Origin: Saprospiraceae bacterium
GTDB lineage: Bacteria > Bacteroidota > Bacteroidia > Chitinophagales > Saprospiraceae
Direction: 5' to 3'
Length of the DNA: 64,000 nucleotides
Assembly (NCBI GenBank): GCA_016710235.1
Contig: JADJLG010000001.1
Span: 2,593,501-2,657,500, forward strand
Position 1 is the stretch's first letter. Each line of letters begins with the position of its first letter. Under the pieces are notes generated by a model. The model was given only the letters and a program-made list of their open reading frames with translations. It was not told where the DNA came from and ran no database searches. Below, in pieces: positions 53,617 to 63,074 of the stretch. The position numbers were made by a program, and so were the translations under genes.

Positions 53617-55014
53617 TCAAGCATTGTTTGTATCTGCTTTTTTCTTTCTTTTGATTTTGAATAAGTCAACAACTTCTTTTTCAGTAAGAAAATCGAATTC
53701 GGTAAAATTCGCAGTGACAAATTTTCTGATGTCTTGATATTCTTTACTTCTTTTGTCTTTATAAAATGCAAGTAATTTTCTAATGTAATCCATGCTCAAA
53801 CTTTCTACTTCCTGATTGAAAGCAGAATTGCTGAAGATATTCATGTATGATGCAAATGTTCTACTCAGTTCAAAGTAAGAATGATATTCAGGTTCAGTGA
53901 GATTTGTCATCACTCTTCGGAATTGCTGCAAAAGAGCAAGTCGCAGACATTCATTATTAATAGACATCCCTTCATATTGCGAGTAAAAAGCATTCACAGC
54001 ATCGAGGACATCATCATGGACAAATCCTTTGGTATGGATAGTCTCCATTAGTTGATAATATTTGAGGAGGTCGTCATGTTTAGTTTTATCCAGCAAAGTA
54101 AATATTTTTCTGTCTGCTTGTGGACCAAATTCAATATCTGCTTTGTATGCTGTTTTTAGAAACTGGAAATAGTTTTGAGTAAAGGAAGGATTGTTATTTC
54201 TTACATCCTGAAAAGCTTTTTCCAAATGTGAATTTTCTTTTTCACTCAATTGAATAAAATTAGCGATGATTGCGAGTAATTCCAGGTGTTCCGGCTCTTT
54301 TTGAAATTCGCGTTTGGAAACCAATTCGTGTAATTCATTAATATAGGAGTCATGCTTGGACTTGAATTGTATTCTCTGAAGCAGAAAATTTCTGATGGTA
54401 GCAAATTCAATTTTGAGCTCATTTACAGATTGCGGAAATTGTGCAGTAAAAAAATTGTAGTGAGAAAACTGCTTACTGTATCGCTGGAGTAAGTTATGTC
54501 TTTCTTTGATATCTCTCAAACGATCCAATTTCATTGAACTTAAAAATGCTTTGACTTTTTTATTTTCAATTTTGTCCAACAGATTTGTAATCCAAATATC
54601 GCTACTCAAAGCAAAACCTAATTGTACCGTTTGGCCAATTCTTTGTTTGATGACGTCAAAGTTGGCAGAATTTGCGATCGCGATCAATATTTCTTTGAAG
54701 TGATCAAGAGGTCTGACAGATTTAATCTCGTCATTCAACTCCGCTCTTAAGACACTATATCCCAAAATTCTGGGGATGAATAATCCTTCAAAATAAGGGT
54801 GGATAAGTACTTTTTCCAACTCAATGATTTGAAGCGGATTGTTTTCTGTTACTTCTTCATAAATTTCGGAAATGAGTGGTTCGTATGCGTCTTGCAACAA
54901 CTTATATTGATCAGCGCCTTCTTCTTCGAGATAAGACGCCAATTCATCTGAAGACTGAATAATTTGGGCAACTGCTTGTAGCCTTTCTTTGTAATCCTGA
55001 TCAAGTTTTTGCAT
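53617..55014 (-). CDS. All-helical cytoplasmic protein, unknown function
   Basis: 465 residues from MQKLDQDYKERL, which I prefer to an ATG 14 codons upstream. There is no signal peptide, membrane helix or known motif. Composition is high in Leu, Glu, Lys, Phe and Tyr, with long amphipathic helices (LDRLRDIKERHNLLQRYSKQ, LAIIANFIQLSEKENSHLEK) suggesting an ARM/HEAT-like or TPR-like solenoid. It ends with a basic KIKRKKKAD tail. It stands alone between the HU/SPOR operon and rpsP, with AT-rich flanks of 227 and 151 bases. I do not recognise the family. Confidence 0.78.
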   Translation of the reverse strand: MQKLDQDYKERLQAVAQIIQSSDELASYLEEEGADQYKLLQDAYEPLISEIYEEVTENNPLQIIELEKVLIHPYFEGLFIPRILGYSVLRAELNDEIKSVRPLDHFKEILIAIANSANFDVIKQRIGQTVQLGFALSSDIWITNLLDKIENKKVKAFLSSMKLDRLRDIKERHNLLQRYSKQFSHYNFFTAQFPQSVNELKIEFATIRNFLLQRIQFKSKHDSYINELHELVSKREFQKEPEHLELLAIIANFIQLSEKENSHLEKAFQDVRNNNPSFTQNYFQFLKTAYKADIEFGPQADRKIFTLLDKTKHDDLLKYYQLMETIHTKGFVHDDVLDAVNAFYSQYEGMSINNECLRLALLQQFRRVMTNLTEPEYHSYFELSRTFASYMNIFSNSAFNQEVESLSMDYIRKLLAFYKDKRSKEYQDIRKFVTANFTEFDFLTEKEVVDLFKIKRKKKADTNNA

Positions 55015-55165
55015 GGTAACTTTTTTTTGAATGACGAAACCTGACAAAATTTGCATCTTGCCAGGTCTGAATAAAATTTTAATATTTTTATATTATATTT
55101 GAATAAATATGCCTCAATCGCTATATTTTAAACTAATAATTCAAAATTACAACGATGGCCATATA

Positions 55166-55708
55166 TTATTCTTCAGCTTTAGTCTGTTCTTCTTGGGCGG
55201 GATTTGGTTCTTCCACAGTTGCTTCAGCAGTGTTTACAGTTTCAGTAACATCTTCTACAGGAGCCTCTGCCGGTTCTTCAACTTTTAAAGGTTTTTCTTT
55301 CTTTTCACCGCTAACAGCTTTGTGATAGTCTGCGATTTCTTTTTTGCGGGCATCTACTTTTATCTGGATGTCGGATTCTTTGCCGGTGATCCAGCTATTG
55401 TACATTTCAAGAGCCTTTTCCGGTGTTAAAGCCCCTTTACTTACTCCACGCTGCAGGTGTTTACGATAAAGTACGCCCTTGTACCTGAGAATAGCATTTA
55501 CTGTATCTGTGGGTTGTGCTCCCTTCATTAGCCAATCGAATGCTTTGTCGCGATCGATCTCAATGACTGCAGGTCTGGAAGTTGGATTATAACTACCAAT
55601 TTTTTCAATGAATTTTCCATCTCTTGGAGATCGGGAATCTGCAATCACTATGTGATAAAAAGGTGCTTTCTTGCGCCCTTTGCGCTGTAATCTGATTTTA
55701 ACGGCCAT
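55166..55708 (-). CDS. rpsP: 30S ribosomal protein S16 with long C-terminal tail
   Basis: Core S16 (residues 1 to about 85) with AVKIRLQRKGRKKAPFYHIVIADSRSPRDGKFIEKIGSYNP and AFDWLMKGAQPTDTV. This is followed by a ~95-residue extension, first helical and lysine-rich, then an acidic Glu/Ala/Pro/Val tail (VEEPAEAPVEDVTET). Typical S16 is 80-90 residues; long acidic tails are usual in Bacteroidota. A good promoter (TTTG-N20-TAATTTTA) lies just upstream. rimM and trmD are not adjacent. Confidence 0.96.
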   Translation of the reverse strand: MAVKIRLQRKGRKKAPFYHIVIADSRSPRDGKFIEKIGSYNPTSRPAVIEIDRDKAFDWLMKGAQPTDTVNAILRYKGVLYRKHLQRGVSKGALTPEKALEMYNSWITGKESDIQIKVDARKKEIADYHKAVSGEKKEKPLKVEEPAEAPVEDVTETVNTAEATVEEPNPAQEEQTKAEE

Positions 55709-55721
55709 TTGTTTTGTATTT

Positions 55722-55753
55722 TAAAATTAGACCCATACCTGTTTACTCCCAAA
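55722..55753 (-). promoter_or_regulatory. Promoter of rpsP
   Basis: On the minus strand TTTG (55753-55750) and TAATTTTA (55729-55722) are 20 bases apart; the second matches TAnnTTTG at seven of eight positions. It ends 13 bases before the ATG. Confidence 0.5.
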
Positions 55754-55796
55754 ATGAGACTTTACCGGCATAAGAGGCGCAAATTTAATACATTTT

Positions 55797-58325
55797 TTAA
55801 AAATCAAAGCGCAATTTTAAATTTATTCTACGGGAACTCAGATAGTTAGGTATAGCAAACTGGTAATCATAAATGGATTTAATCCACCTCACGGATGCTT
55901 CATTTTTTACTTTTAATAAGTTGAATACTTCCAATGAAACCCAGGCTGAGCGGCAATACCTCGTCCAGTTATATCTTCTGACGCCGGATTTGGATTCACC
56001 CCAAAGCTTGTAGGAGAACCCTATATCCACTCGGTGGTAGGCTTTGTGCCTGAATTCATTTCTATAAACGATGTTGTTGCCTCTGAAGCCATAAGGAAGA
56101 CCACTTGCCACTGTTCCTTGCAGATGCATTTTAAAATCTTGATTCATGGGCAGATAATCCTGAAAAAACATGCTCAATGCAAAAAGTTGATCTGTAGGTC
56201 TGGGAACATCTGCTACGTCTTTGCCATCACTTTGAGCATCAACATGAGTTTTGTGTTGTACACCGTTCAATCTTTCTCTAGTTCTTAAAAATGAAATATT
56301 GACCCAAGACTCTGCTCCGGGTACGAATTCGCCGTTGATTCGATTGTCCCAACCAATCGCATATGCTTTTGCATCATTGTGTCCGCTGTATCTGATCCTC
56401 ACATTGTCCAGGTCATAAGATACTAAGTCAGAATATGTCTTATAGTAAAATTCAGTTATCCATCTAAATGGTTTGTCGCTGATGGGCTTCCATAAAAAGT
56501 CTGATTTGTATCCTAACACATAATGAACAGATCTCTGAAATTTCTGATTCAATTCAACATGTGCACTGGGATCGCGAAGTTCCCTGAATAATGGTGGTTG
56601 GGCGTAGATGCCTCCGGCTAAATACAGGACTCGTTGCGCAGAATTTTGTATTGGTAAGAGTTCAATCTTTCCACGGGGACATAGCATGAACTGATCATTG
56701 AGCATAGAATAAAGTCCTCTCAGACCAAGTGTCCATTTGAGCTGATAACTGTCTCCAATGTTTTGATTGAATTGATCTTGCAACCATACATTCCATTTGC
56801 CTGAATGGATTTCATTTTCAGCTTTGACTACCTCATTCACCAATAATTTACCACTTCCAAAAGGCAAAGAATATCCCGCAGAATCTATCCTTTGCCACTC
56901 GTTAACCTTGTCCTGAAATAGCTCATTTTTATATTGGAATCCATATTGAACGAAGTGATTTTTGAAGAATGTTTCAATATTTTTGAAATCGATCCCTCCT
57001 CGAATTTCACCCAAATAAACTATGGATTCTAAATAATTTCTGCTGTAATTGTGTTGTATACCTTCTCCCCATAAGCTGACTTCTTTAGCTTCCGTCAAAG
57101 AAGTATTCCCTATTTCAATTTCCGCAAGTCTGTAATAGCCTTGGATGTCAAAATGCTCAGCCTCATTTCCCAGATAGGTAGAAGCGAGCATTTTTACAAA
57201 GTGTGGTATTTTTCTTTTTTGAGGAAAGTATGTAAAAGATAATCCGGCCATTTTCTGGTCGAACAAGTCGTCTTCAGAGCCGAAATAAACAGTATTCAAT
57301 CTCAAGACCTGAAGAAAATTACCTTTGCCAACTGTCGAGGATTCTGGAATTAAATGGAACTGGCTGTAGTTCCAATTAATGAGGCAATTGAGTTGAGCAT
57401 TGGGACCGAGATTATAATTCAAATAAGTCTGAAGATCGAAAAACCTTGGTTGATATTCTCCTTTAACATCAAGAGAACTCAATAAGTACTGATTGGACTT
57501 ATATCTTGCACCTAATAAAAATCTTAATTTTCTGTCTTTAATTTTTGGGATGTGGGTACTCCCTTCCATGCTCAGGCTGCCCCCAAGCAAACTAGCTTGG
57601 ACGCTGGCTTTGAACTCCTCAGGTACTTTATATTTTATATCTAAAACGGAAGCCATCTTATCACCATATTTGGCATCAAAGCCACCGGAAGAAAAATATA
57701 AATCGTTAATGAGGTCCGGATTCGCTATAGATAATCCTTCCTGTTGGCTGTTTTTGATAATTTGAGGTCTATAGACTTCAAAATCATTGATATAAACCAG
57801 ATTTTCATCATAACTTCCACCGCGAACACTGTATTGCGAAGAAAGCTCACCGCCTGCTCCGGGCCTGATGCCAAGTCCTATACTAGGAAGTACACTTTCT
57901 ATATTTCCTGAAACTGTAGGAAGCAACTGGAATGAAACAGCATTTTCCCTTACAGCCGGTCCATCTGTATTTTTGTCAGATCGTATGAGCACTTCTGTAC
58001 TCACGACTTGCTTCAAATGGATTTGGAGATTTATAATAGATTGATCTTTTGGAAAAATGATCCATTCTTCACCGGTTTCATATCCCAATCTGTGGATTTT
58101 TAAAATTTGCTTTCGCGAAGAATTGAGTTTGATTTCAAAACTTCCATTTACATCGCTCTCTGCAAAATAGTTGGTTTGTGGAATAAATAAAGTAGCTAAT
58201 TCAATCGGCTTTCCTGAATTCGCCTCGGTTACCGTACCTCGTACCAGATATTTTCCCTCTTGCGCAGAATTCGAATAAATGCTGCTCATTAGGAAAACTA
58301 TTATTAAGATCGACTTATAGGACAC
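55797..58325 (-). CDS. TonB-dependent outer-membrane receptor
   Basis: 842 residues: signal peptide ending SNSAQ, a carboxypeptidase-regulatory-like domain (VRGTVTEANSGKPIELATLFIP), plug domain (about 115-230, with IGLGIRPGAGGELSSQYSVRGGSYDENLVYINDFEVYRP) and a barrel ending in RRINLKLRFDF, with a terminal Phe as in outer-membrane proteins. No SusD partner, sigma/anti-sigma pair or metal protein is adjacent, so the substrate is unknown. It is transcribed alone, with about 50 bases after the rpe stop. Confidence 0.93.
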   Translation of the reverse strand: MSYKSILIIVFLMSSIYSNSAQEGKYLVRGTVTEANSGKPIELATLFIPQTNYFAESDVNGSFEIKLNSSRKQILKIHRLGYETGEEWIIFPKDQSIINLQIHLKQVVSTEVLIRSDKNTDGPAVRENAVSFQLLPTVSGNIESVLPSIGLGIRPGAGGELSSQYSVRGGSYDENLVYINDFEVYRPQIIKNSQQEGLSIANPDLINDLYFSSGGFDAKYGDKMASVLDIKYKVPEEFKASVQASLLGGSLSMEGSTHIPKIKDRKLRFLLGARYKSNQYLLSSLDVKGEYQPRFFDLQTYLNYNLGPNAQLNCLINWNYSQFHLIPESSTVGKGNFLQVLRLNTVYFGSEDDLFDQKMAGLSFTYFPQKRKIPHFVKMLASTYLGNEAEHFDIQGYYRLAEIEIGNTSLTEAKEVSLWGEGIQHNYSRNYLESIVYLGEIRGGIDFKNIETFFKNHFVQYGFQYKNELFQDKVNEWQRIDSAGYSLPFGSGKLLVNEVVKAENEIHSGKWNVWLQDQFNQNIGDSYQLKWTLGLRGLYSMLNDQFMLCPRGKIELLPIQNSAQRVLYLAGGIYAQPPLFRELRDPSAHVELNQKFQRSVHYVLGYKSDFLWKPISDKPFRWITEFYYKTYSDLVSYDLDNVRIRYSGHNDAKAYAIGWDNRINGEFVPGAESWVNISFLRTRERLNGVQHKTHVDAQSDGKDVADVPRPTDQLFALSMFFQDYLPMNQDFKMHLQGTVASGLPYGFRGNNIVYRNEFRHKAYHRVDIGFSYKLWGESKSGVRRYNWTRYCRSAWVSLEVFNLLKVKNEASVRWIKSIYDYQFAIPNYLSSRRINLKLRFDF

Positions 58326-58374
58326 AGAGATGCTTGATTTACTGGAAGGTTGTTGAATCCATAAACGCTTTCTA

Positions 58375-59046
58375 CTAAATATAAGTATGAACAGAAACTG
58401 ATTTTAAATGCTTGATTTCTTCAGTTGGATGTTCTGCCCCGAAAATTGCATTTCCGGCAACCAATATGTCTGCACCTGCTTGAAGAATTACTTCAGCATT
58501 TTGTCGGCCTACACCACCATCCACCTCAATCTTTGTATTCAGATTCCTGCTGATGATTTCTTCCTTTAGTTGTTTGATTTTATGTATGCTTCTGTAAATA
58601 AATTTTTGTCCCCCAAATCCCGGATTTACTGACATAAGACAAACTACATCCACATCTTCCAAAACATCGAAGAGTGCTGTGACAGGGGTGTGTGGATTGA
58701 TAGCAACTCCGGATTTGCAGCCCAAACTTTTGATTGCTTGAATACTTCGATGCAAGTGAGTACAAGCTTCGAGATGGACCGTCAAAATATGTGCACCGGC
58801 ATCTTTAAACTCATGGAGGTACTTGTCAGGATTTACGATCATCAAATGAACGTCTAGTGGTTTTGTCGAAATTTTTGAAGCTGCTTTTACAATAGGGAAA
58901 CCGAATGAAATGTTGGGTACAAAACTTCCATCCATAACATCTAAATGAAGCCAATCTGCCTGACTGGAATTTACCATTTCAATATCGCGTTCCAAATGGA
59001 GAATATCAGCAGATAATAGGGAAGGGGCTATAAGGGCTGATGGCAT
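58375..59046 (-). CDS. rpe: Ribulose-phosphate 3-epimerase
   Basis: TIM-barrel epimerase of the pentose phosphate pathway (Ru5P to Xu5P). I start at MPSALIAPSLLSADILHLERD, 21 codons inside the longest frame. This gives 223 residues and leaves the upstream terminator outside the gene. Motifs are APSLLSAD, WLHLDVMDGSFVPNISFG, HLMIVNPDKY, VCLMSVNPGFGGQKFI and IEVDGGVGRQN, covering the metal ligands and catalytic Asp pair. Complete. Confidence 0.97.
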   Translation of the reverse strand: MPSALIAPSLLSADILHLERDIEMVNSSQADWLHLDVMDGSFVPNISFGFPIVKAASKISTKPLDVHLMIVNPDKYLHEFKDAGAHILTVHLEACTHLHRSIQAIKSLGCKSGVAINPHTPVTALFDVLEDVDVVCLMSVNPGFGGQKFIYRSIHKIKQLKEEIISRNLNTKIEVDGGVGRQNAEVILQAGADILVAGNAIFGAEHPTEEIKHLKSVSVHTYI

Positions 59047-59095
59047 CGTTATATTTTTTTGATCTGATCTTGGTTTAGTAAGTCGTGATGAAACA

Positions 59096-59125
59096 AAAAA
59101 AGCCATCAAAAAAGACGGCTTTTTT
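59096..59125 (-). terminator. Intrinsic terminator after the T9SS cargo gene
   Basis: A 9-bp stem AAAAAAGCC / GGCTTTTTT around a 12-nt loop. T-runs occur on both strands, so it could work in both directions. On the minus strand it lies 22 bases after the cargo gene stop and before rpe. Confidence 0.8.
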
Positions 59126-59146
59126 ATATAGGATTGAAAACATCTT

Positions 59147-60025
59147 TTACTCTTTTATAAAGCGCACAACTTCATCACTGGAACGAGCAAAGTACACTCC
59201 TGGGATTAAATCAGCTATATCGATTTGATTGGCGTCAATCCGATTTACGTTTTGCTTTACGCCAGAAATATTAAAAATTTCAAGGTTCTCCAGAGAACCT
59301 GAAGATGCTGTCAAAAAACTTGAAGCAGGATTTGGAGAGATGACCAAGCGTCCTCCCGATTTTGCAATACTGATCAATGGACTATAAGCACTAGAATTAT
59401 CTCGATCTATCATTCTAAGTCTAAAATAATTTGTCCTTGCCCTGTCGTTAAACTTTACTTCGGCGCGATATCTGATTTCAGTTCTGGAATCTCCTTGTGC
59501 TTTAACTCTTCCAACATCAGTAAAGGTCCTTCCATCTACACTTTGTTGAATGACAAAATGACTTGAATTGATTTCAGTGGCAGTATTCCAATTTAAAGTT
59601 ACCATTCCTGATCTGTCTAAACTACCTTCGAAAGCGCTCAAACGGATGGGCAGTATGATAAAATCTGAAACCTGACCGCAAACAATTTCATTTGCTTTCT
59701 TTCCTACAGCTAGAAAAGAAGCCGTAGAATTACAATCAGCTACAAAAGTAAAATGCTCACAAATCACCGATCCTACTGGCAACGCTGCAACATTGATCGT
59801 TCTGTACATCGTACCGTAGGTGTGAGTCACAGCATAATCTATCTTAACTGCATCTTCCGTTGTTTTTTTTAAGCAGAATCTCACGGTAAATAAGCAGTCC
59901 GGTCCTCCAAATGAACTTTTGGTAATAATAGATAATGCATTGGAGACAGTGTCTATGCAATCCTGTGCTTTAATATTGACTTGAATTGCAATACTAAGAG
60001 ATAATAATAGTATAAACTTCCTCAT
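59147..60025 (-). CDS. T9SS type A sorting-domain secreted protein
   Basis: 292 residues with a signal peptide ending NIKAQ. The N-terminal ~120 residues contain four or more Cys residues (DCIDTV, PDCLFTVRFC, ADCNST). A fibronectin-like segment (LPIRLSAFEGSL...VTLNWNTATEINSSHFVIQQS) common in Bacteroidota surface proteins follows. The last ~70 residues are a sorting tail (LVISPNPASSFL, LEIFNISGVK, IPGVYFARSS, VVRFIKE). It is exported to the surface or medium by inference. The cargo function is unknown. A good promoter lies upstream. Confidence 0.88.
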   Translation of the reverse strand: MRKFILLLSLSIAIQVNIKAQDCIDTVSNALSIITKSSFGGPDCLFTVRFCLKKTTEDAVKIDYAVTHTYGTMYRTINVAALPVGSVICEHFTFVADCNSTASFLAVGKKANEIVCGQVSDFIILPIRLSAFEGSLDRSGMVTLNWNTATEINSSHFVIQQSVDGRTFTDVGRVKAQGDSRTEIRYRAEVKFNDRARTNYFRLRMIDRDNSSAYSPLISIAKSGGRLVISPNPASSFLTASSGSLENLEIFNISGVKQNVNRIDANQIDIADLIPGVYFARSSDEVVRFIKE

Positions 60026-60051
60026 CTCAGGTCGATTTTGTGATTAAAATA

Positions 60052-60082
60052 CAAAGATAACTCAGATTTCTAATAAACGCAA
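60052..60082 (-). promoter_or_regulatory. Promoter of the T9SS cargo gene
   Basis: On the minus strand TTG (60082-60080), 20 bases, then TATCTTTG (60059-60052), a full -7 match with good spacing. It ends 26 bases before the ATG. The rest of the 250-base gap is AT-rich and featureless. Confidence 0.55.
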
Positions 60083-60278
60083 TCGCAGTTCAAAGTTTTT
60101 CTTAAAAAAAATATAACCCTATGACTTAAAAAGGAATACAATTAAATAAATTATTTAATAGTTATCATTATTCAATTGCCTCACCGATTTATATTAAATA
60201 TATGTGTGATATATATAGTGTTATTAATTAATTTATTTTACATTAAATTAAATTATAATATAATTTAAATGTTTGAAT

Positions 60279-60959
60279 TTAATGCTGATCAGGTGCAAAT
60301 ATTCTTTTGTAAACTTTCATGCTGAGCAAAACATCTTCCAGGCAATATTCAGCTATAGAATTCAGATCAGCTTCGTTCCAATAATAATGTCCCACCATGC
60401 TCCCGTCCATTTTTCCTTTAGAGCTCTCGAGCCCAAGGCAGGCCGCAAGCAGATCTAATGATACATAGCTCTTTTGATCTCCAAACTTCCACTGTTCAAT
60501 GGTATCATAAAGATACTTTACTTCCCAGGGCTTTTTGCCTCCGATCTGAAGTATCAGTGGTAATTCTAACTGATGTATCATTGCTCTTCTGCAAATGTAG
60601 GGAATGTCAAATTCTTTGATATTATGACCTGAAAAGGCATTTGACTCAGGTCTGGCAAAATGCTGGTTGACAATTCCAAAGAATTCCTGCAAAACTGAAC
60701 TTTCATCTTCGCCAATGATGGCTTTAGTTCTGACCTCACCGTTTCTTTCAAAGGCGAGTCCTATGCATAAGATTTTACCAAATTCAGAATAAATAGCAGC
60801 TTTTTGTGCATATAGCTCGTCGGTTGATTTGTCTGGAACATGGAAAGACTTGCATTTGTGATCCCAAAGTTTCTGCCACCTTTCGTCGAGTTCGTCATAA
60901 GTCCTAAACTGTGAGACAGTTTCAATATCTAAAAAGAGAATTTTATCTAGAGCAGTCAT
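60279..60959 (-). CDS. 3'-5' exonuclease, DnaQ-like fold (PolB-exonuclease-related)
   Basis: 226 residues from MTALDKILFLDIETV. RNase H-fold exonuclease motifs: Exo I LDIETVSQ, Exo II GHNIKEFDIPYICRR, and an Exo III region YCLEDVLLSMKVYK with the final Asp. It resembles the stand-alone Bacteroidota proteins related to the exonuclease domain of family B polymerases. Its role (repair or RNA processing) is unknown. It is divergent from the coiled-coil protein gene, with 132 bases between starts. Confidence 0.88.
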   Translation of the reverse strand: MTALDKILFLDIETVSQFRTYDELDERWQKLWDHKCKSFHVPDKSTDELYAQKAAIYSEFGKILCIGLAFERNGEVRTKAIIGEDESSVLQEFFGIVNQHFARPESNAFSGHNIKEFDIPYICRRAMIHQLELPLILQIGGKKPWEVKYLYDTIEQWKFGDQKSYVSLDLLAACLGLESSKGKMDGSMVGHYYWNEADLNSIAEYCLEDVLLSMKVYKRIFAPDQH

Positions 60960-61091
60960 ATGGAACTGTTTAAAAATTGCGCTAAATTGCAATTATTCAC
61001 CCAAATATCAATCAAATTGCCACTTTGGCATCTTATTTTCTTTATTTTTACGTTCAAAACTCCATTCATCCAAACAAAAAATTTTAAAAAA

Positions 61092-62069
61092 ATGGCGGAT
61101 AAATCAAATCAGAACCTGAAAGCAGCAATGATTATTGGAATCATGGCTTTGCTAGGACTCAACGTATACCAATTTGTAAACAATCGAAGTTTGCAGAACG
61201 ATAATCTGGTGAAAGAGAATGAGCTCGAAATGCTGGATAAAGCAAAAACCGACTTGGAAAAACAGTATCAAGATGCCATGGTTGAGTTGAACGATATGAA
61301 GACCAACAACGCTGAATTGAATACTTTGATAGATTCGCAGAAAGAAGAACTGAGAATCCAGAAAGACAAGATTTCTTCTCTCCTTAAGGACAGTAAAAAC
61401 TTAGCTGCAGCCAAAGTTGAGATGACAAATATGAAAACCAAGCTTCAGGACTACATGGCTCAGATAAGCAAACTGAAAGAAGAAAATGCGGTGTTGACTT
61501 CCGCAAATGAAGGATTGCAGCAGGACAAACAGAGCCTTACGATGGAAGTAGAGAAAAAATCTGCTGAAAATGCTCAACTTACAGAAGCCAAAAGAGCTTT
61601 GTCTACCGAAAAAGAGACTCTGAGTTCAGAGAAAACTGCCTTATCAAAGAGAGTGAATCGTGCTGCAGTAATTCCGGTCGCAAAAATTGATGTAGAGGCA
61701 TTTGAAGATAAAGACGGCAAAAAGCCGAATTCCGTTACCAGAGCAAAAAATACTGATTTTTTGCGAGTGTGTTTTAATACTACAAAGAATATGAATACCG
61801 ACGCCGGTTCTGAAGCGTTTTTTGTCAGAGTCATCAATCCGATCGGAGAAACTCAGGCAATAGAAGCACAAGGTTCCGGTGTAATGAAAAGTGAATCCAC
61901 AGGTGATAATATCCGTTATTCTACAAAGTTTGAAACGGACTATCAAAATGAAGAGAAAAAAGTTTGTGGAGATTGGAAAAATCCTGGTGCTTTTGAGAAG
62001 GGCACCTACCAGGTGGAGGTGTACAACAAAGGATATCTTGTGGGAACATCATCGATCAAATTAAAATAA
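61092..62069 (+). CDS. Membrane-anchored coiled-coil protein, unknown function
   Basis: 325 residues starting MADKSNQNLKAA, which I prefer to an ATG 44 codons upstream because the intervening sequence is promoter-like. It has a transmembrane helix at about residues 11-27, a long coiled coil at 30-190 with heptads and Asn/Glu/Lys-rich segments, and a C-terminal beta domain (KIDVEAFEDKDGKKP, FLRVCFNTTKN, FFVRVINPIGE, YQVEVYNKGYLVG). The C-terminal part probably lies in the periplasm. I recognise no named family. It is followed by a strong terminator. Confidence 0.8.
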   Translation: MADKSNQNLKAAMIIGIMALLGLNVYQFVNNRSLQNDNLVKENELEMLDKAKTDLEKQYQDAMVELNDMKTNNAELNTLIDSQKEELRIQKDKISSLLKDSKNLAAAKVEMTNMKTKLQDYMAQISKLKEENAVLTSANEGLQQDKQSLTMEVEKKSAENAQLTEAKRALSTEKETLSSEKTALSKRVNRAAVIPVAKIDVEAFEDKDGKKPNSVTRAKNTDFLRVCFNTTKNMNTDAGSEAFFVRVINPIGETQAIEAQGSGVMKSESTGDNIRYSTKFETDYQNEEKKVCGDWKNPGAFEKGTYQVEVYNKGYLVGTSSIKLK

Positions 62070-62084
62070 ACTTTATGCTATTTG

Positions 62085-62108
62085 AAGCCCTTTTTTAGGG
62101 CTTTTTTT
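62085..62108 (+). terminator. Intrinsic terminator after the coiled-coil gene
   Basis: A 7-bp stem AAGCCCT / AGGGCTT with a 5-T loop, then a T-run to 62108. It lies 15 bases after the stop and 22 bases before the threonine dehydrogenase ATG. Confidence 0.8.
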
Positions 62109-62129
62109 GTGTCTTATTTGAAAATTGGA

Positions 62130-63074
62130 ATGCAAACAAGAATCCTTATTCTCGGCTCAAACGGCCAAATCGGCACAGTGCTGAGTAAAGCACTAATGGA
62201 TAAATTTGGACTTGATCACGTCATTTGTTCCGATATCAGAGTACCTGCTGAAAAGCCAAGGCAATTCATTCAATTGGATATCTTAGATACTGAAGGAATT
62301 AAATCTGCTATAGATCAATACCAAATCAATACAGTGTATCATTTAGCGGCATTGCTATCAGCCAATGGTGAAAAAAATCCGGCACTCACCTGGAGAATTA
62401 ATATGGACGGAACGTTGGGAGTGTTTCAGGTATGTGTAGAAAAATCAATTCAAAGGATATTTTTTCCCAGTTCTATAGCGGTTTATGGCCCTACAACACC
62501 AAAACTATCCACTCCGCAACACACTTCCTTTGAACCGTCCACGGTTTATGGTATCAGCAAGGTGACAGGCGAACTTTGGGCACAGTATTATCACAAAAGA
62601 TATGGTCTGGATGTCAGGTCCATTCGTTATCCCGGAGTTATTGGTTGGCAAAGCATACCGGAAGGAGGAACTACTGATTATGCCGTTGAAATTTATCATG
62701 CAGCATTGAGAGACAGGCATTACAATTGCTTCCTGAAAAAAGATACCATGTTACCAATGATCTACATGGATGACGTCATTAAAGCAACACTTCAGTTGAT
62801 GGATGCGCCAAGTGAAAATATTCATATCAGAACTTCTTACAATGTAGCCGGTATGAGTTTTACTCCTGCTCAGATATATGCTTCAATTCTAAAACATTTA
62901 CCTGATTTTACGATCAATTATGAACCTGATTTCAGGCAACAAATTGCAGAATCCTGGAATCAATCAATTGATGATAGTTCTGCGAGAAATGATTGGGCTT
63001 GGAAGCCAACTTTTGATTTGGAGTCTATGACTGTGGATATGCTTAGCCACTTGAAAGTCAAACTATCTCAATAA
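62130..63074 (+). CDS. L-threonine 3-dehydrogenase, SDR/epimerase type
   Basis: Oxidises L-threonine to 2-amino-3-oxobutyrate with NAD+. I start at MQTRILILGSNGQIG, giving 314 residues; the upstream in-frame ATG lies within the terminator. It has an N-terminal Rossmann GSNGQIG, the catalytic Tyr/Lys in STVYGISK, and the segment RSIRYPGVIGWQSIPEGGTTDYAVEIY with LPMIYMDDVIKATLQLM, which marks the GalE-like threonine dehydrogenase family rather than other epimerases. The companion kbl gene is not in the window. The 3' end overlaps the facing gene by 12 bases. Confidence 0.93.
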   Translation: MQTRILILGSNGQIGTVLSKALMDKFGLDHVICSDIRVPAEKPRQFIQLDILDTEGIKSAIDQYQINTVYHLAALLSANGEKNPALTWRINMDGTLGVFQVCVEKSIQRIFFPSSIAVYGPTTPKLSTPQHTSFEPSTVYGISKVTGELWAQYYHKRYGLDVRSIRYPGVIGWQSIPEGGTTDYAVEIYHAALRDRHYNCFLKKDTMLPMIYMDDVIKATLQLMDAPSENIHIRTSYNVAGMSFTPAQIYASILKHLPDFTINYEPDFRQQIAESWNQSIDDSSARNDWAWKPTFDLESMTVDMLSHLKVKLSQ

